Below are positions 28,977-39,844 of a stretch of DNA of 64,000 bases, piece after piece; the first letter of the stretch is position 1, and the number at the start of each line of letters is the position of its first letter. The position numbers and the translations under genes are program-made. Source of the DNA: Marinobacter sp. X15-166B (GTDB taxonomy: Bacteria > Pseudomonadota > Gammaproteobacteria > Pseudomonadales > Oleiphilaceae); contig NZ_MEIY01000001.1 of the NCBI RefSeq assembly GCF_001752365.1, positions 2,648,918 to 2,712,917 on the forward strand, in the 5' to 3' direction. Below the pieces are notes generated by a model. It had not been told where the DNA came from. It saw only the letters and a program-made list of their open reading frames with translations, and ran no database searches.

Positions 28977-29197
28977 AAAACCATTCACTCCAATTATGAG
29001 CATGAAAAGCTCTATTCTATCGGAGCAGACTATTACGGCAATAGGGGAAAGGTGCTGAGATGTGGTGAAAAATGGCAATAGGCACACTTAGTTAACCGGA
29101 AAACGGGTGGCCGGTGGAAGGCTTGTCCGGTTATCGGGCCTTGTCTTCTCGGGGGACGGGCTACATAGTTGGCCCACACACAGGACGGAGCTCCGCC

Positions 29198-29686
29198 ATG
29201 CCCGGATCACTTTACAAAATAGAAGTTGTTGATATCACCGGCAATAAGCGCACCCTCGGCGACTACAGAGACCAGGTGCTGTTGATCGTTAATACCGCAA
29301 GCAAGTGCGGGTTTACCCCCCAGTTCGAGGGCTTGCAAGCGCTGTATGCCGAGCTGAAGGCGCGGGGATTTGCAGTGCTGGGGTTTCCGTGTAATCAGTT
29401 TATGAATCAGGACCCGGGCACCGACGCTGAAATCAGCGAATTTTGCCGGTTGAATTACCAGGTCGATTTTCCGATGTTTGCCAGGATCGACGTCAACGGC
29501 GCCGACACCCACCCCCTGTTTCGATTGTTGAAAGAGGAGGCCACCGGACTCTTGGGGTCCAGACGCATCAAATGGAATTTCACCAAGTTCCTGGTTAACC
29601 GTCAGGGGCAGGTGGTCGGGCGGTATCCGCCATCCGCCAAACCGGACGCCCTGCGGGCGGATATCGAAAAACTGCTGCAGGCCTGA
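29198..29686 (+). CDS. Glutathione peroxidase family protein
   Basis: 162 aa thiol peroxidase reducing hydroperoxides, in bacteria usually with thioredoxin. The peroxidatic cysteine is in NTASKCGFTPQFEGL; GFPCNQFMNQDPG has the second conserved region, where QDPG replaces the more usual QEPG; WNFTKFLV holds the catalytic Trp and Asn. No selenocysteine. The ATG follows GGAGCT; 221 bases separate it from alaA. It converges on the hybrid kinase gene with one base between. Syntenic with Pseudomonas PA2826 in memory. Confidence 0.93.
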   Translation: MPGSLYKIEVVDITGNKRTLGDYRDQVLLIVNTASKCGFTPQFEGLQALYAELKARGFAVLGFPCNQFMNQDPGTDAEISEFCRLNYQVDFPMFARIDVNGADTHPLFRLLKEEATGLLGSRRIKWNFTKFLVNRQGQVVGRYPPSAKPDALRADIEKLLQA

Positions 29687-29687
29687 G

Positions 29688-32033
29688 TTAACCACCCTGC
29701 TTGGGCCGTGGGGCCCAGCGCTCGATCACGGCAACCAGATCTTCCCGTTTGTAGGGTTTGGTAATGTAATCGTTCATGCCGGCGTTCAGGCAGTCGTCTT
29801 TGTCCCCTTGCATGACATTGGCGGTCACAGCAATGATGGGCAGATCCGCCCACTGGTCGTGTTTGCGGATTTCCCGGGTCGCCTGGTAACCATTCATGAC
29901 CGGCATCTGGCAGTCCATCAAAACAAGGTCGTAGTGGTGTTGGCGCAGCGCCTGCAGTGCCTGCTGACCATTTTCCGCAATTGCGACCGTGTAACCGAGC
30001 TTTTTCAGAATGCCGCTGGCTACCATTTGATTGACGGCGTTGTCCTCAACCAGCAACAGGTGTGGCCCGGTTGGTGCAGGGGGCTTCTGAACCGCTGGAG
30101 GCGCAGTATGGTGAAGGGCAGGCCCGCTGCCCCGGTCGTCGGCGCGGGGTTCGCTGTGCAGATTCAGGCAGTCCAGCAACGCCTGCCGCTGCAGGGGCAG
30201 AATCAGCAGGCGGTGTGCGGGGGGCGGCATGTAGGTGCCACTGCGATCCACCCAGATAACACCTTTGCCGGGCCAGTCTGCCGCCAACGCAGGTGCCTCC
30301 GGGTCTTCCGGCGCCACCATCAGGATAGCGGCCGTGCCAGTGCGGTCGCCATGCACGGGCACGCCCCAGGCTTTGAGCTGGTTTTCCAGCACCGTCTGGT
30401 GAGGGTGGGCGGGGGGCAACAGCAAGGCCACGCCGTTGCGGCGGACATCGTTGGGCAGGGCCACCGCCAGTTGCGACACTTCCGGGGTAGACGGGGGCAG
30501 GGGCAGCAACACCGTAAAGTGGGTGCCCTGGCCCGGGTCGGATTCCACCAGTATCTGGCCATGCATGCGTTCCACCAGCTGCCGGCACAGTGCCAGGCCC
30601 AGACCCGAACCACCGTACAGACGGGTGGTGTCTGAACCTGCCTGGGAGAATGGCGAGAAGATTTTGTTCAAGGCGGCACTGGATATGCCGATGCCGGTGT
30701 CGATGACGTCGAACCGGAGGTTGTGCTGGAATGCCCGGACCCGCACCAGCACTTCGCCGGCGTTGGTGAATTTGACTGCATTGCTCAGCAAGTTGTTGAT
30801 GATCTGTCGGGTGCGGGTGGGGTCGCCCAGGTAATATTCTTTCAGTTCAGGGCCAATATCGCAGATCAGTTCAATATTTTTGCGTCTGGCCTCCGGCGCG
30901 TACAGGATGCAGCACTCCTCGGTCACTGCGCGCACACTGAAGGGGATGGTTTCCAGATTCAGCTTGCCGGCTTCGACCTTGGAGATGTCCAGCACGTCAT
31001 TGAGCAAACGGAGCAGACTTTCACCAGCACTGCGGGCGACGATCAGCCGGCTGCGCTGGGTTTTTGAGAGTTCGCCTTCCAGGGAGAGCTCCAGCATACC
31101 CAGCAGGCCATTCAGAGGGGTGCGGATTTCGTGGCTCATGCTGGCGAGGAAGTCCGCCCGGGAGCGCGCCTTGCGCAGCGCCTCTTCCTTGGTCCGGATC
31201 AGGGTGTAATTGCCGCGCTGCAAGGCTTTGTTTTTTTCTGAGATTTCACGGGTGCGGTCGGCCACTTCCCCTTCCAGGCGGGCGGAGTAGTGTTTCATGG
31301 CACTTTCCGCCGCTCTCAGGCGCCCAAGGCTGTCGTCGATCGTGTCCAGATGGCGATTGATGATGCTGACCATGCGCCCCAACTCATCCCGTTCGTGACC
31401 GGGTGGGGTGGGCAATCGCATCTTCTCGGGAGAATCCGTATCAACCCGGCCAAGCGCATCGATCACTTTAAGCAACGGCTTGGTGAGTACCAGGTAAAAA
31501 ATGACGAGTAACGCCAGGGTCAGTAGCAGGCTTTTTACGATGCCACTCAGAATGGTGTGACCGGCCCGCTGCAAAAACTGCACGCCGTAGTGAAAGGTAT
31601 CGGTGGTGATGGCCAGTTGGCCGAGCTTCATGTCCGCCAGTAACGGTACCTGCAGTTCGTCGCTGTAAAACTCGCTGGGGCCGAACAGGGCATCGCTCAA
31701 CTGGCGGAACCGGGAGTCGGAACTCCGCTTGCTGGCCGCCGCCAGGGTGTGACCTTCCGAATCGATGATGCGCGCATCAATCACGGCCGGGTGGTTGAGC
31801 AGGCCCTGGAGCAGTTCTTCGGCCAGACGGATGTCAATATTGTAGGCGATTTGTGAGGCCGGACTGTGACTGATGCCGATCAGTGCCTCTATGTCATTAT
31901 CCATGGCCTGGCGGGCATTGAAAAAATCGATGGCAACCTGGGCGAGGTTGAGCGTGAGGCCCAATAGCATCGCCACCAGAACCGTATTTCTGGTGAGGCG
32001 GTATGACAGGCGTTTGTTATACCGGTCGATCAC
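29688..32033 (-). CDS. SagS-like hybrid sensor histidine kinase
   Basis: 781 aa membrane kinase. Helix 1 is at about 17-38, a periplasmic sensor domain at 40-160, helix 2 at 163-184, HAMP to about 240, a coiled coil, HisKA with phospho-acceptor H301 in MSHEIRTPLNGL, HATPase (DTGIGI 445-450, GSGLGL 475-480) and a C-terminal receiver (658-775; D664, D707, K759). Residues 533-622 look like a decayed receiver without its aspartate. No HPt domain, so a separate phosphotransfer protein is needed. Size, architecture and the neighbouring gpx, alaA and htpX recall Pseudomonas SagS (PA2824), which feeds HptB in biofilm control; that link is inferred. Confidence 0.88.
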   Translation of the reverse strand: MIDRYNKRLSYRLTRNTVLVAMLLGLTLNLAQVAIDFFNARQAMDNDIEALIGISHSPASQIAYNIDIRLAEELLQGLLNHPAVIDARIIDSEGHTLAAASKRSSDSRFRQLSDALFGPSEFYSDELQVPLLADMKLGQLAITTDTFHYGVQFLQRAGHTILSGIVKSLLLTLALLVIFYLVLTKPLLKVIDALGRVDTDSPEKMRLPTPPGHERDELGRMVSIINRHLDTIDDSLGRLRAAESAMKHYSARLEGEVADRTREISEKNKALQRGNYTLIRTKEEALRKARSRADFLASMSHEIRTPLNGLLGMLELSLEGELSKTQRSRLIVARSAGESLLRLLNDVLDISKVEAGKLNLETIPFSVRAVTEECCILYAPEARRKNIELICDIGPELKEYYLGDPTRTRQIINNLLSNAVKFTNAGEVLVRVRAFQHNLRFDVIDTGIGISSAALNKIFSPFSQAGSDTTRLYGGSGLGLALCRQLVERMHGQILVESDPGQGTHFTVLLPLPPSTPEVSQLAVALPNDVRRNGVALLLPPAHPHQTVLENQLKAWGVPVHGDRTGTAAILMVAPEDPEAPALAADWPGKGVIWVDRSGTYMPPPAHRLLILPLQRQALLDCLNLHSEPRADDRGSGPALHHTAPPAVQKPPAPTGPHLLLVEDNAVNQMVASGILKKLGYTVAIAENGQQALQALRQHHYDLVLMDCQMPVMNGYQATREIRKHDQWADLPIIAVTANVMQGDKDDCLNAGMNDYITKPYKREDLVAVIERWAPRPKQGG

Positions 32034-32050
32034 GGGCTAGGACATCCTTG

Positions 32051-32824
32051 TTAATCGTCGTAATCCGCCTTTTTCTTCCAGCTGTGGTCGTCTTCAAAGA
32101 AGTTGTCCCACTGTTGGTCGAGGCGACGCTGGGATTCTCCGGACGGCTGAGCACCGGCGTCGGCCGCAACCGCCTCCAGCTCCTTGATGTGGGTACGCAG
32201 AGTCTCCAGGGTTTTGGCCGCGACCGGGTTGTCCCGGGATTTGTTCAGTTCGGTCATGGCCAGGTGGTACTCGTGGATTGCCCGGCGGGTCTCATTCTGG
32301 CGGATGAAATCCCGAGCCTGAAAGATATGCAGATCGGCATGGGTTTTGTGCACCAAAAAGAGGACATGACGCAGCTTGCGTTGCGCGGCAGCATTGCTCA
32401 ACTGCCTTGATTTATGCAGGTATTCGATCAGCTTGAAGAGATCAGCTAGCAAGTCCTTGATATAGGCAGACTTGTCTTTGGAGTCAATCGAGGGTGTCGG
32501 GTGCCGGTCCGCGCCCGCTTCCACGGCCTGCCGGTGTTCCTCGATTTCATCGAGCCAGGCCTTGACCGGCTTGTCGGTGTTGAAACCGTTCAGTTTCCGG
32601 GCGACGTCTTCCATGCGTCCCAGCAGCAGCAACTTCAGCTCCGGAGTCAGATAATGGCCCGGAATTTCGTGGAACAGTCGCCGGCTGTGATTAAACCCGT
32701 TCTCCAGCGCGGCCACTTTTCGGGCGCGCTCGATCCTGGCCTTTTCCCGCATTTGGCTGAACACGATGACCGCTAAGGACACCGCGACAAGCAAGCCGAA
32801 CATCAATACGACGGTGGTATTCAT
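32051..32824 (-). CDS. Membrane-anchored conserved hypothetical protein
   Basis: 257 aa. A single N-terminal helix (VVLMFGLLVAVSLAVIVFSQM) is followed by a basic stretch and a long helical cytoplasmic region with a segment YLHKSRQLSNAAAQRKLRHVLFLV and TPR-like spacing around ARDFIRQNETRRAIHEYHLAM. The C-terminus is acidic (FFEDDHSWKKKADYDD). It precedes the hybrid kinase by 17 bases and is probably co-transcribed, so it could act in the same signalling route. I do not recognise the family. Confidence 0.75.
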   Translation of the reverse strand: MNTTVVLMFGLLVAVSLAVIVFSQMREKARIERARKVAALENGFNHSRRLFHEIPGHYLTPELKLLLLGRMEDVARKLNGFNTDKPVKAWLDEIEEHRQAVEAGADRHPTPSIDSKDKSAYIKDLLADLFKLIEYLHKSRQLSNAAAQRKLRHVLFLVHKTHADLHIFQARDFIRQNETRRAIHEYHLAMTELNKSRDNPVAAKTLETLRTHIKELEAVAADAGAQPSGESQRRLDQQWDNFFEDDHSWKKKADYDD

Positions 32825-33009
32825 CTTCTCCGAGGCGCTCTTGAGATAAACCCAGACCTTACCAGAAAACCAGGCGCTAGTCCGTATCTGTACGGCGTGA
32901 TACGGTGGTGTAGATTGTTTTTATGTATGCTCTTTGTAAGAGTATTTACCGCATGAATACACAGGGCCCGCCGGGAATAAGGCGTGTCCGGCGCATCGGG
33001 AGCAAGGCA

Positions 33010-34026
33010 ATGAATCTGTCGCGCGTCGACTTGAATTTACTGGTGTACCTCGATGTTTTGCTGCGCGAGCGGAACGTCACCAAGGCCGCTAACCACCTCG
33101 GGATTACCCAGCCGGCCATGAGCAACAGCTTGCGACGGTTGCGTGATCTGTTTGGCGACCCTCTGCTGGTGAGAACCAGTGAGGGCATGACCGCAACGGA
33201 GCGGGCGTCGGAGTTGCAGCCTCTGGTACGCAACATATTGGCCAAAATCGAGCAGGCGGTGCAGGAAAAAACGCCGTTTTCCGCCCGCGACAGTCAACGG
33301 GTGTTTCGCATCATGGCCAGTGACTACGCGGAATCCTGTCTCATGCCCCGGGTGTTGCGGCGGATACGCCAGGAAGCGCCCCAGGTAACCCTGGATGTGC
33401 TGACGCCGAGTGACGTCAGCTTTCTGGATGTGGAGCAGGGGCGGGTCGACATGGCCATTAACCGGTTTGACACGATTCCCCAGTCGTTCCACCAGAAAAC
33501 TCTGTGGGCGGAGTATTTTGCCTGTCAGATGAGTTCCGACAACCCCATTCTGGCAGCGCCGTTCACCCTCGAGGCCTATCTGGCGGCGAATCACATCTGG
33601 GTGAGTAAAACCGGCTTCGGCGTGGGTGTGGGGGTCAACCCGAACGATGTGCAGCGATTGGGGTGGGTTGATGAGGCCCTGGCTGCGCTCGGTCACAAAC
33701 GACGGATTTCTGTGTTTACCAGGCATTATCAGGTGGCGATGCTGCTGGCGGGGCAGCATGACTTGATTGCGACCTTGCCCTGCCGGGCCGCCTGGTTGCA
33801 GAAAGACAACCCCCGCCTGGTGGTTAAGGTCCCGCCCTTTGATATCCCGACCTTTGAACTCAAGATGGCCTGGAGTCCGCTGCTGCAGAACAACGCCGAC
33901 CATCAGTGGTTGCGGCAGCTGATCGTCGATGTGGCGCAGGAAGTGGACGAAGAGTTTGCCCCCTTCGGCCGTATGTTCGAGGGGGATTTGCCGGCCAGCC
34001 CGAACGCCGCCGGGCTACAGGGCTAG
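33010..34026 (+). CDS. LysR-family transcriptional regulator
   Basis: 338 aa. The N-terminal winged helix-turn-helix (DLNLLVYLDVLLRERNVTKAANHLG, then QPAMSNSLRRLRDLFGDPLLVRT) is of the NodD/LeuO-like branch; a periplasmic-binding-protein-like effector domain follows from about residue 95. The ATG at 33010 has GGGAG about 10 bases upstream. It stands alone, divergent from the membrane-anchored unknown, and converges on the GNAT gene with a 12-base overlap. Ligand and targets cannot be told. Confidence 0.9.
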   Translation: MNLSRVDLNLLVYLDVLLRERNVTKAANHLGITQPAMSNSLRRLRDLFGDPLLVRTSEGMTATERASELQPLVRNILAKIEQAVQEKTPFSARDSQRVFRIMASDYAESCLMPRVLRRIRQEAPQVTLDVLTPSDVSFLDVEQGRVDMAINRFDTIPQSFHQKTLWAEYFACQMSSDNPILAAPFTLEAYLAANHIWVSKTGFGVGVGVNPNDVQRLGWVDEALAALGHKRRISVFTRHYQVAMLLAGQHDLIATLPCRAAWLQKDNPRLVVKVPPFDIPTFELKMAWSPLLQNNADHQWLRQLIVDVAQEVDEEFAPFGRMFEGDLPASPNAAGLQG

Positions 34027-34980
34027 TTCACGCAGCTCCCGCGAAGGGGAGGCGGTATCCCACATACGCTGGTATTGATCGGCGGCCTGTTTGACCTGAT
34101 GGCGGGCGGAGAAGTTGGCCACTCCCTGGGGTTGGCCGAACCGGGTGCGAGCCAGAATGCCCGCCCGATCCACCAGCAGAAAGGGATGCTCGGCGTGGGG
34201 GTAGAGCGGATTGATCACGCGCAGCTGGATGCGGCTGGGTAAGCGGCGCATCAGCTCGACGATCTGGTGGCGGCGTTTGGCCAGGGGCTTGTCGTCGTGA
34301 ATCAGCAGGCGTACATCGGCAAGCCGGTGCTGGCGGGCCAGGGTCGACAGCAACTCGTGAAAGCGGTGGCGGTCGTACCGGGCGTGCTCCAGCGTGTGCT
34401 CGTACAGCCAGATACGTTGCCCGGCCTGGCCGCTCAGCGCGTCGGTCAGGTCGGCCAGCGCCGCGTCCGTGTCGCATTGCCATGGCTGGGTATCCTTGCC
34501 CAGCACCATGGGGTGGGCGCGCCCGTTCGATTGCGTGGCAATCAGCGTGGGCGCCAGGCAGCGCATGTCCACGTGGGGGATGCCGACGTCCTGATACAGG
34601 TCCGAGCACACATGAAAACCGCAACGCTGATAAAAAGGAATGGCGTATTGCTGCGCCGATAGCTGCACATCCCGGAAATGCCCGGCGGCGTCGCGGATCA
34701 GATGGTGGAGCAGCTGTTCGCCTGCGCCCTGACTGCGGAACTCGGGCAAAATGGCCATGCGGCCAATCTGCGCGGTCTGGGTGACCGAGGGGAACATGCG
34801 TGCCACGCCCACCGGCGTCTGGTCGGCGGTAACCGCCAGGTAGTGGTCGGCGATCTCGTCCGTGGCGTCCCATTCCTGTTCTGCGGGTACCTGCTGCTCG
34901 TCGATAAACACCCGTTGACGGATGCTTCGCACCGCCTCAGGCGCTTGCTGCCAGCTGTATTTGCGGATCGTGAGCTTCAT
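34015..34980 (-). CDS. GNAT acetyltransferase fused to an unknown C-terminal domain
   Basis: 321 aa. Residues 1-140 form an ElaA-like GNAT domain: RQRVFIDEQQVPAEQEWDATDEIADHYL, the acetyl-CoA loop RSQGAG, and FYQRCGF. A second domain of about 170 residues (from about 150) with WLYEHTLEHARYDRHRF, RLLIHDDKPLAKRRHQIVELMRRLPSRI and FLLVDRAGILARTRF follows; it recalls the substrate-sensing tail of phospholipase-D-like or kinase-associated folds but lacks a clear HKD motif. The ATG overlaps the roxA stop (ATGA), so it is coupled to that hydroxylase gene. Substrate unknown. Confidence 0.8.
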   Translation of the reverse strand: MKLTIRKYSWQQAPEAVRSIRQRVFIDEQQVPAEQEWDATDEIADHYLAVTADQTPVGVARMFPSVTQTAQIGRMAILPEFRSQGAGEQLLHHLIRDAAGHFRDVQLSAQQYAIPFYQRCGFHVCSDLYQDVGIPHVDMRCLAPTLIATQSNGRAHPMVLGKDTQPWQCDTDAALADLTDALSGQAGQRIWLYEHTLEHARYDRHRFHELLSTLARQHRLADVRLLIHDDKPLAKRRHQIVELMRRLPSRIQLRVINPLYPHAEHPFLLVDRAGILARTRFGQPQGVANFSARHQVKQAADQYQRMWDTASPSRELRELAL

Positions 34981-36128
34981 TCGAAATAAAGACTGCCCTG
35001 ATTGTACAAGACCACCAGCAGACCGAGAATCGCGCCGTCCTGCAGATACTCCGTCAGTGGTTCCATGGCCACTCTGGAGCTGAGACACAGCAATGGCGCG
35101 AGCGGCTGCGCCGCCCCGCGCAGCAGATAGCGTTCGCCGTCAACGAACAGTGCAGTCTCCTCGTCAAACGCATAATAAGCAAAACGCGAGCCTTCGTTCC
35201 AGCGCAGCTGGGCGCCATCGGCCACCGTGGCTCTGAAGGTATCGGCGTTGACGGGTTCATCCGCTGGTACCACGATATCCAGATTTTTCGGTGCGGTGGA
35301 GTATTGCCCAAACCACAACACCATCTGTCGCCGGTCCTGCAGGGCCTCCCGCAGCACCTGTTCCACCGAGTCGATGGCACGGTCGGACACGGCGCCCGGG
35401 TTATCCTGCGGGGCCAGGTCCGGGTCGGCCAGGTGCCGGGACACGTCGCTCTGGCTGCAGAGGAAATCGGTGTAGCCGGTGAGTACATCGTCGACTGTGG
35501 GTGCCCGGAAACCGATGGACAGAGTGATACAGTCGTCTTCGGCAACGCCATGGTGACCGACGCCCGGGGGCAAATACAGCATGTCGCCGGGCTCCAGGGT
35601 CAGCGTCTCTTCGCCTTCCCAGCCGCTCAGGATGCGCAGCGGCGTGCCTTCAATCCGTGGCGAGGTGTGATCGCAATGGCCGCCGAAGGTCCAGCGCCGC
35701 TTGCCATGGGCCTGCAGCAGAAATACGTCGTAGTGATCAAAATGAGGGCCAACGCTGCCGCCTTTGGGGGCATAGCTGGCCATGATGTCGTCCAGCCGCC
35801 AGTTGGGAATGAAGCGGAAGTTTTCCAGCAGATCGGCAATGTCCGGGACCCAGTGGTCCAGTCCCTGAACCAGCAGGGTCCAGTGGCTTTCCGGCAAGTT
35901 CTGAAAGCGCTCGGGCGCGAACGGGCCATTGTGAAGTTGCCAGGGTTTGCCGTCGTCCTGCTCAAGGATGATGCGGGACTCGACCGCTTCTTCGCAGGCC
36001 AGGCCGGCCAGCTCGTCGGCACTGACCGGGCACTGGAAGTCCGCAAACGCCTGGCGGATGACCAGTGGTTTTTTTTGCCAGTAGTCGCGCAAAAAATCAT
36101 CAACTGACAGTCCGCCAAGTAGTTTCAT
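34977..36128 (-). CDS. roxA: Ribosomal protein L16 arginine hydroxylase (RoxA/YcfD, JmjC family)
   Basis: Fe(II)/2-oxoglutarate oxygenase that in E. coli (YcfD) hydroxylates an arginine of ribosomal protein L16; 383 aa. The JmjC cupin holds the iron ligands H129 and D131 (PHFDHYD) and H192 or H193 (GVGHHG), with the co-substrate region LLQAHGKRRW. A C-terminal winged-helix region (about 290-383) matches the family. It begins 3 bases after purB. The E. coli gene also lies near purB. Confidence 0.94.
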   Translation of the reverse strand: MKLLGGLSVDDFLRDYWQKKPLVIRQAFADFQCPVSADELAGLACEEAVESRIILEQDDGKPWQLHNGPFAPERFQNLPESHWTLLVQGLDHWVPDIADLLENFRFIPNWRLDDIMASYAPKGGSVGPHFDHYDVFLLQAHGKRRWTFGGHCDHTSPRIEGTPLRILSGWEGEETLTLEPGDMLYLPPGVGHHGVAEDDCITLSIGFRAPTVDDVLTGYTDFLCSQSDVSRHLADPDLAPQDNPGAVSDRAIDSVEQVLREALQDRRQMVLWFGQYSTAPKNLDIVVPADEPVNADTFRATVADGAQLRWNEGSRFAYYAFDEETALFVDGERYLLRGAAQPLAPLLCLSSRVAMEPLTEYLQDGAILGLLVVLYNQGSLYFE

Positions 36129-36131
36129 CCG

Positions 36132-37514
<1,383 letters not shown>

Positions 37515-37564
37515 TCATCTTGGAAAAAAGCGGCCGATCAGTATACAACAGCCGCGGCAGGGAT

Positions 37565-38206
37565 TCAGTTGTGTAACGAATGATTAGCCTGCTCGGCAAG
37601 CGCCCTCGCGGTGGTAATGATTTTCCGCCGGGTCAGCACCAGTTGCCAGCGGCGGCCACCCGTCTGGCGCCACAGTACCGCCGACCGTATGCCGGCCAGA
37701 AGCATGGCGCGCACTCTGGCGGCGTTTTCGTCAACCTGCAGAATGCCGGGGTCGCCGCTGACCTGAATGCGCGGCTGCAGGGTGCTGATGGTGTCGCTGT
37801 AGACCGATGCCAGATTGCCGATCAGGTTGCTGTGCAGGTAACCGAAGTGATCGGCGGTGTGGCGGGCCTGTTCAATCCGGTTACCGAGAATATTCATCAT
37901 CTCCTCGTGGCGATTCAGTTTGCCCTCCAGGTGGATCAGGCTTAACGCATATTTGAGGACTTCCAGATCTTGCGGTTTGCTTTGATCGCTGAACACGCTG
38001 GCCAGCGTCGTGAGTCCTTCGCGCAGATCCTCCAGCCCCCCATAGACCGCCAGGGTGGACTCGGGACTGGTCTGGAACAGGGAGCGGGCACTGGCTTGAA
38101 AGCTGGCATCCGCACAGCGGCCCGTGTGGGCTATTTGCTGCACCAGGGTGGCGGCTTGAAAGACACCTGCCAACGCCAGGGTTTGTTCTGTCAGCGAGCG
38201 TTTCAT
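37565..38206 (-). CDS. hflD: HflD, high-frequency lysogenisation protein homologue
   Basis: 213 aa from the ATG at 38206, in the family's usual range. The conserved segments are [33 protein letters not shown] and [16 protein letters not shown] [22 protein letters not shown], ending in [20 protein letters not shown] helices. HflD is membrane-associated in E. coli and affects lambda CII stability; its ordinary cellular role is unclear. It overlaps mnmA by four bases and sits in the widely conserved mnmA-hflD-purB order. Confidence 0.93.
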   Translation of the reverse strand: MKRSLTEQTLALAGVFQAATLVQQIAHTGRCADASFQASARSLFQTSPESTLAVYGGLEDLREGLTTLASVFSDQSKPQDLEVLKYALSLIHLEGKLNRHEEMMNILGNRIEQARHTADHFGYLHSNLIGNLASVYSDTISTLQPRIQVSGDPGILQVDENAARVRAMLLAGIRSAVLWRQTGGRRWQLVLTRRKIITTARALAEQANHSLHN

Positions 38207-39345
38207 GCAGGAACACCGCCGGCGGAGACAGCTTCGTCCTCGCGCCAGGTTTGTTCGATAACTCCGCCGCCCAGGCACACATCGCCCTGATAGAACACCA
38301 CCGACTGCCCGGGGGTCACTGCCCGCTGAAGGTCATCAAAGACCACCCTGAACCCGGTGCCGTGCACGCTGACGGTGCAGTCCTGATCCGGCTGGCGGTA
38401 ACGGGTCTTGGCCTTGCAGCGGAATTCAGCCGCCGGTGCGTTCCCGGCGATCCAGTCAACCGGGCCGCTCAACAGGCCGCGGGCAAACAGCAAGGGGTGG
38501 TTTTTGCCCTGCACGGCAATCAAGACATTGCGCGTGAGGTCTTTTCGGGCCACGTACCAAGGGGCATCCCCATGGGTGCTCAGTCCGCCGATGCCCAAAC
38601 CTTGCCGCTGACCGATGGTGTGGTACATCAGTCCCTGATGGCGGCCAATAACTTCCCCCTCCGGGGTTTCGATGTCACCCGGTTGGGCGGGGATGTACTG
38701 TTTGAGGAAGTCCGTGAACTTGCGCTCACCGATAAAACAGATGCCCGTTGAATCTTTCTTGTCGTAGGTGATGAACCCTTGCTGTTCCGCAATGCGCCGC
38801 ACTTCCGGTTTTTCCAGTTCGCCGACCGGGAACAGGGTGCGGGCAATGCGCTGGCCGGACACCGCGTGAAGAAAGTAGCTCTGGTCCTTGTTGGCGTCCA
38901 GCCCTTTGAGCAATTCGGCGGTACCGCCTGCGTCACCGGCCGCTCGCCGGCGCGCGTAATGGCCGGTGGCGATGAAATCCGCGCCCAGGGTGATGGCGTA
39001 ATCGAGAAAGGCCCGGAATTTGACCTCTTTGTTGCACAGTATGTCCGGGTTGGGGGTGCGCCCCGCCCGGTACTCTTGCAGGAAATGTTCGAACACCCGG
39101 TCCCAGTACTCGGCCGCAAAACTGGCCGTGTGCAGGGGAATGCCGATGCTGTCGGCCACCGCCTGGGCGTCTGCCAGATCGGTCATGGCGGTGCAGTATT
39201 CGGTGCCGTCGTCCTCGTCCCAGTTTTTCATAAACAGGCCTTCGACCTGATAACCCTGGGTCTTCAGGAGCCACGCGGCTACCGACGAATCAACGCCGCC
39301 GGACATGCCGACAATCACGCGGGTGTTTTCGGGTGTTTTACTCAT
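38203..39345 (-). CDS. mnmA: tRNA-specific 2-thiouridylase MnmA
   Basis: Thiolates uridine 34 of Lys, Glu and Gln tRNAs, taking sulfur relayed via TusA. 380 aa. PP-loop SGGVDS is at 15-20; catalytic cysteines are C104 ([12 protein letters not shown]) and C203 ([10 protein letters not shown]). ATG 39345 is the family start; the frame extends upstream without similarity. Its stop overlaps hflD. TusA, the upstream sulfur carrier, is at 20.7 kb. Confidence 0.97.
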   Translation of the reverse strand: MSKTPENTRVIVGMSGGVDSSVAAWLLKTQGYQVEGLFMKNWDEDDGTEYCTAMTDLADAQAVADSIGIPLHTASFAAEYWDRVFEHFLQEYRAGRTPNPDILCNKEVKFRAFLDYAITLGADFIATGHYARRRAAGDAGGTAELLKGLDANKDQSYFLHAVSGQRIARTLFPVGELEKPEVRRIAEQQGFITYDKKDSTGICFIGERKFTDFLKQYIPAQPGDIETPEGEVIGRHQGLMYHTIGQRQGLGIGGLSTHGDAPWYVARKDLTRNVLIAVQGKNHPLLFARGLLSGPVDWIAGNAPAAEFRCKAKTRYRQPDQDCTVSVHGTGFRVVFDDLQRAVTPGQSVVFYQGDVCLGGGVIEQTWREDEAVSAGGVPA

Positions 39346-39394
39346 CTCTACGCCGATGCTTGTTAAAACGCAGCATTGTACCACCATCGGGACG

Positions 39395-39844
39395 TTACGT
39401 CTGCGGGGTGGCAATCACCTCGAGGGGGTAACGGCGGCCGTCGCGGTAGTCCTCCAGACACTGGAGCACCAGGGGGCTGCGCAGGCTGGAATCGAGGTCG
39501 CGGATCTGTTCCAGAGTGAGCCAGTGAGCGGCGATTATATCCTTATCGAGTACGTCGCTGACCCGGGTGAGCGGGCGGGCGGCGAAACAAAAGCGGTAAT
39601 AGGTCACCCCATTGGCAGGGGCTTTGTAGGTGTATACGCCTAACAGATGCTGCAGTTCGACCTGCCAACCGGTTTCTTCCAGGGTCTCACGGATGGCCGC
39701 CGCGGCAATTCCTTCGTCTTCCTCGACGTGACCGGCCGGCTGGTTGAAGACCACCTGGCCCCGGCTCAGTTCCTCAACCATCAAAAATCGCCCCTGTGTA
39801 TCCTCGGCAATGACAGCAACGGTGGCGTGGGGTGTCCAGATCAT
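39395..39844 (-). CDS. nudJ: NUDIX hydrolase, NudJ-like phosphatase
   Basis: 149 aa. The Nudix box [23 protein letters not shown] matches GX5EX7[29 protein letters not shown] and the C-terminus resemble NudJ, which hydrolyses thiamine pyrophosphate precursors and nucleoside phosphates in E. coli. It sits directly upstream of mnmA (50 bases) and overlaps rluE by four bases, an arrangement seen also in E. coli (nudJ-mnmA-hflD-purB). Confidence 0.93.
   Translation of the reverse strand: MIWTPHATVAVIAEDTQGRFLMVEELSRGQVVFNQPAGHVEEDEGIAAAAIRETLEETGWQVELQHLLGVYTYKAPANGVTYYRFCFAARPLTRVSDVLDKDIIAAHWLTLEQIRDLDSSLRSPLVLQCLEDYRDGRRYPLEVIATPQT

Noticed and set aside
29088..29197. Possible structured leader before gpx (AACCGG...CCGGTT)
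   Set aside because: Only six pairs with a 27-base loop; no riboswitch class fits.
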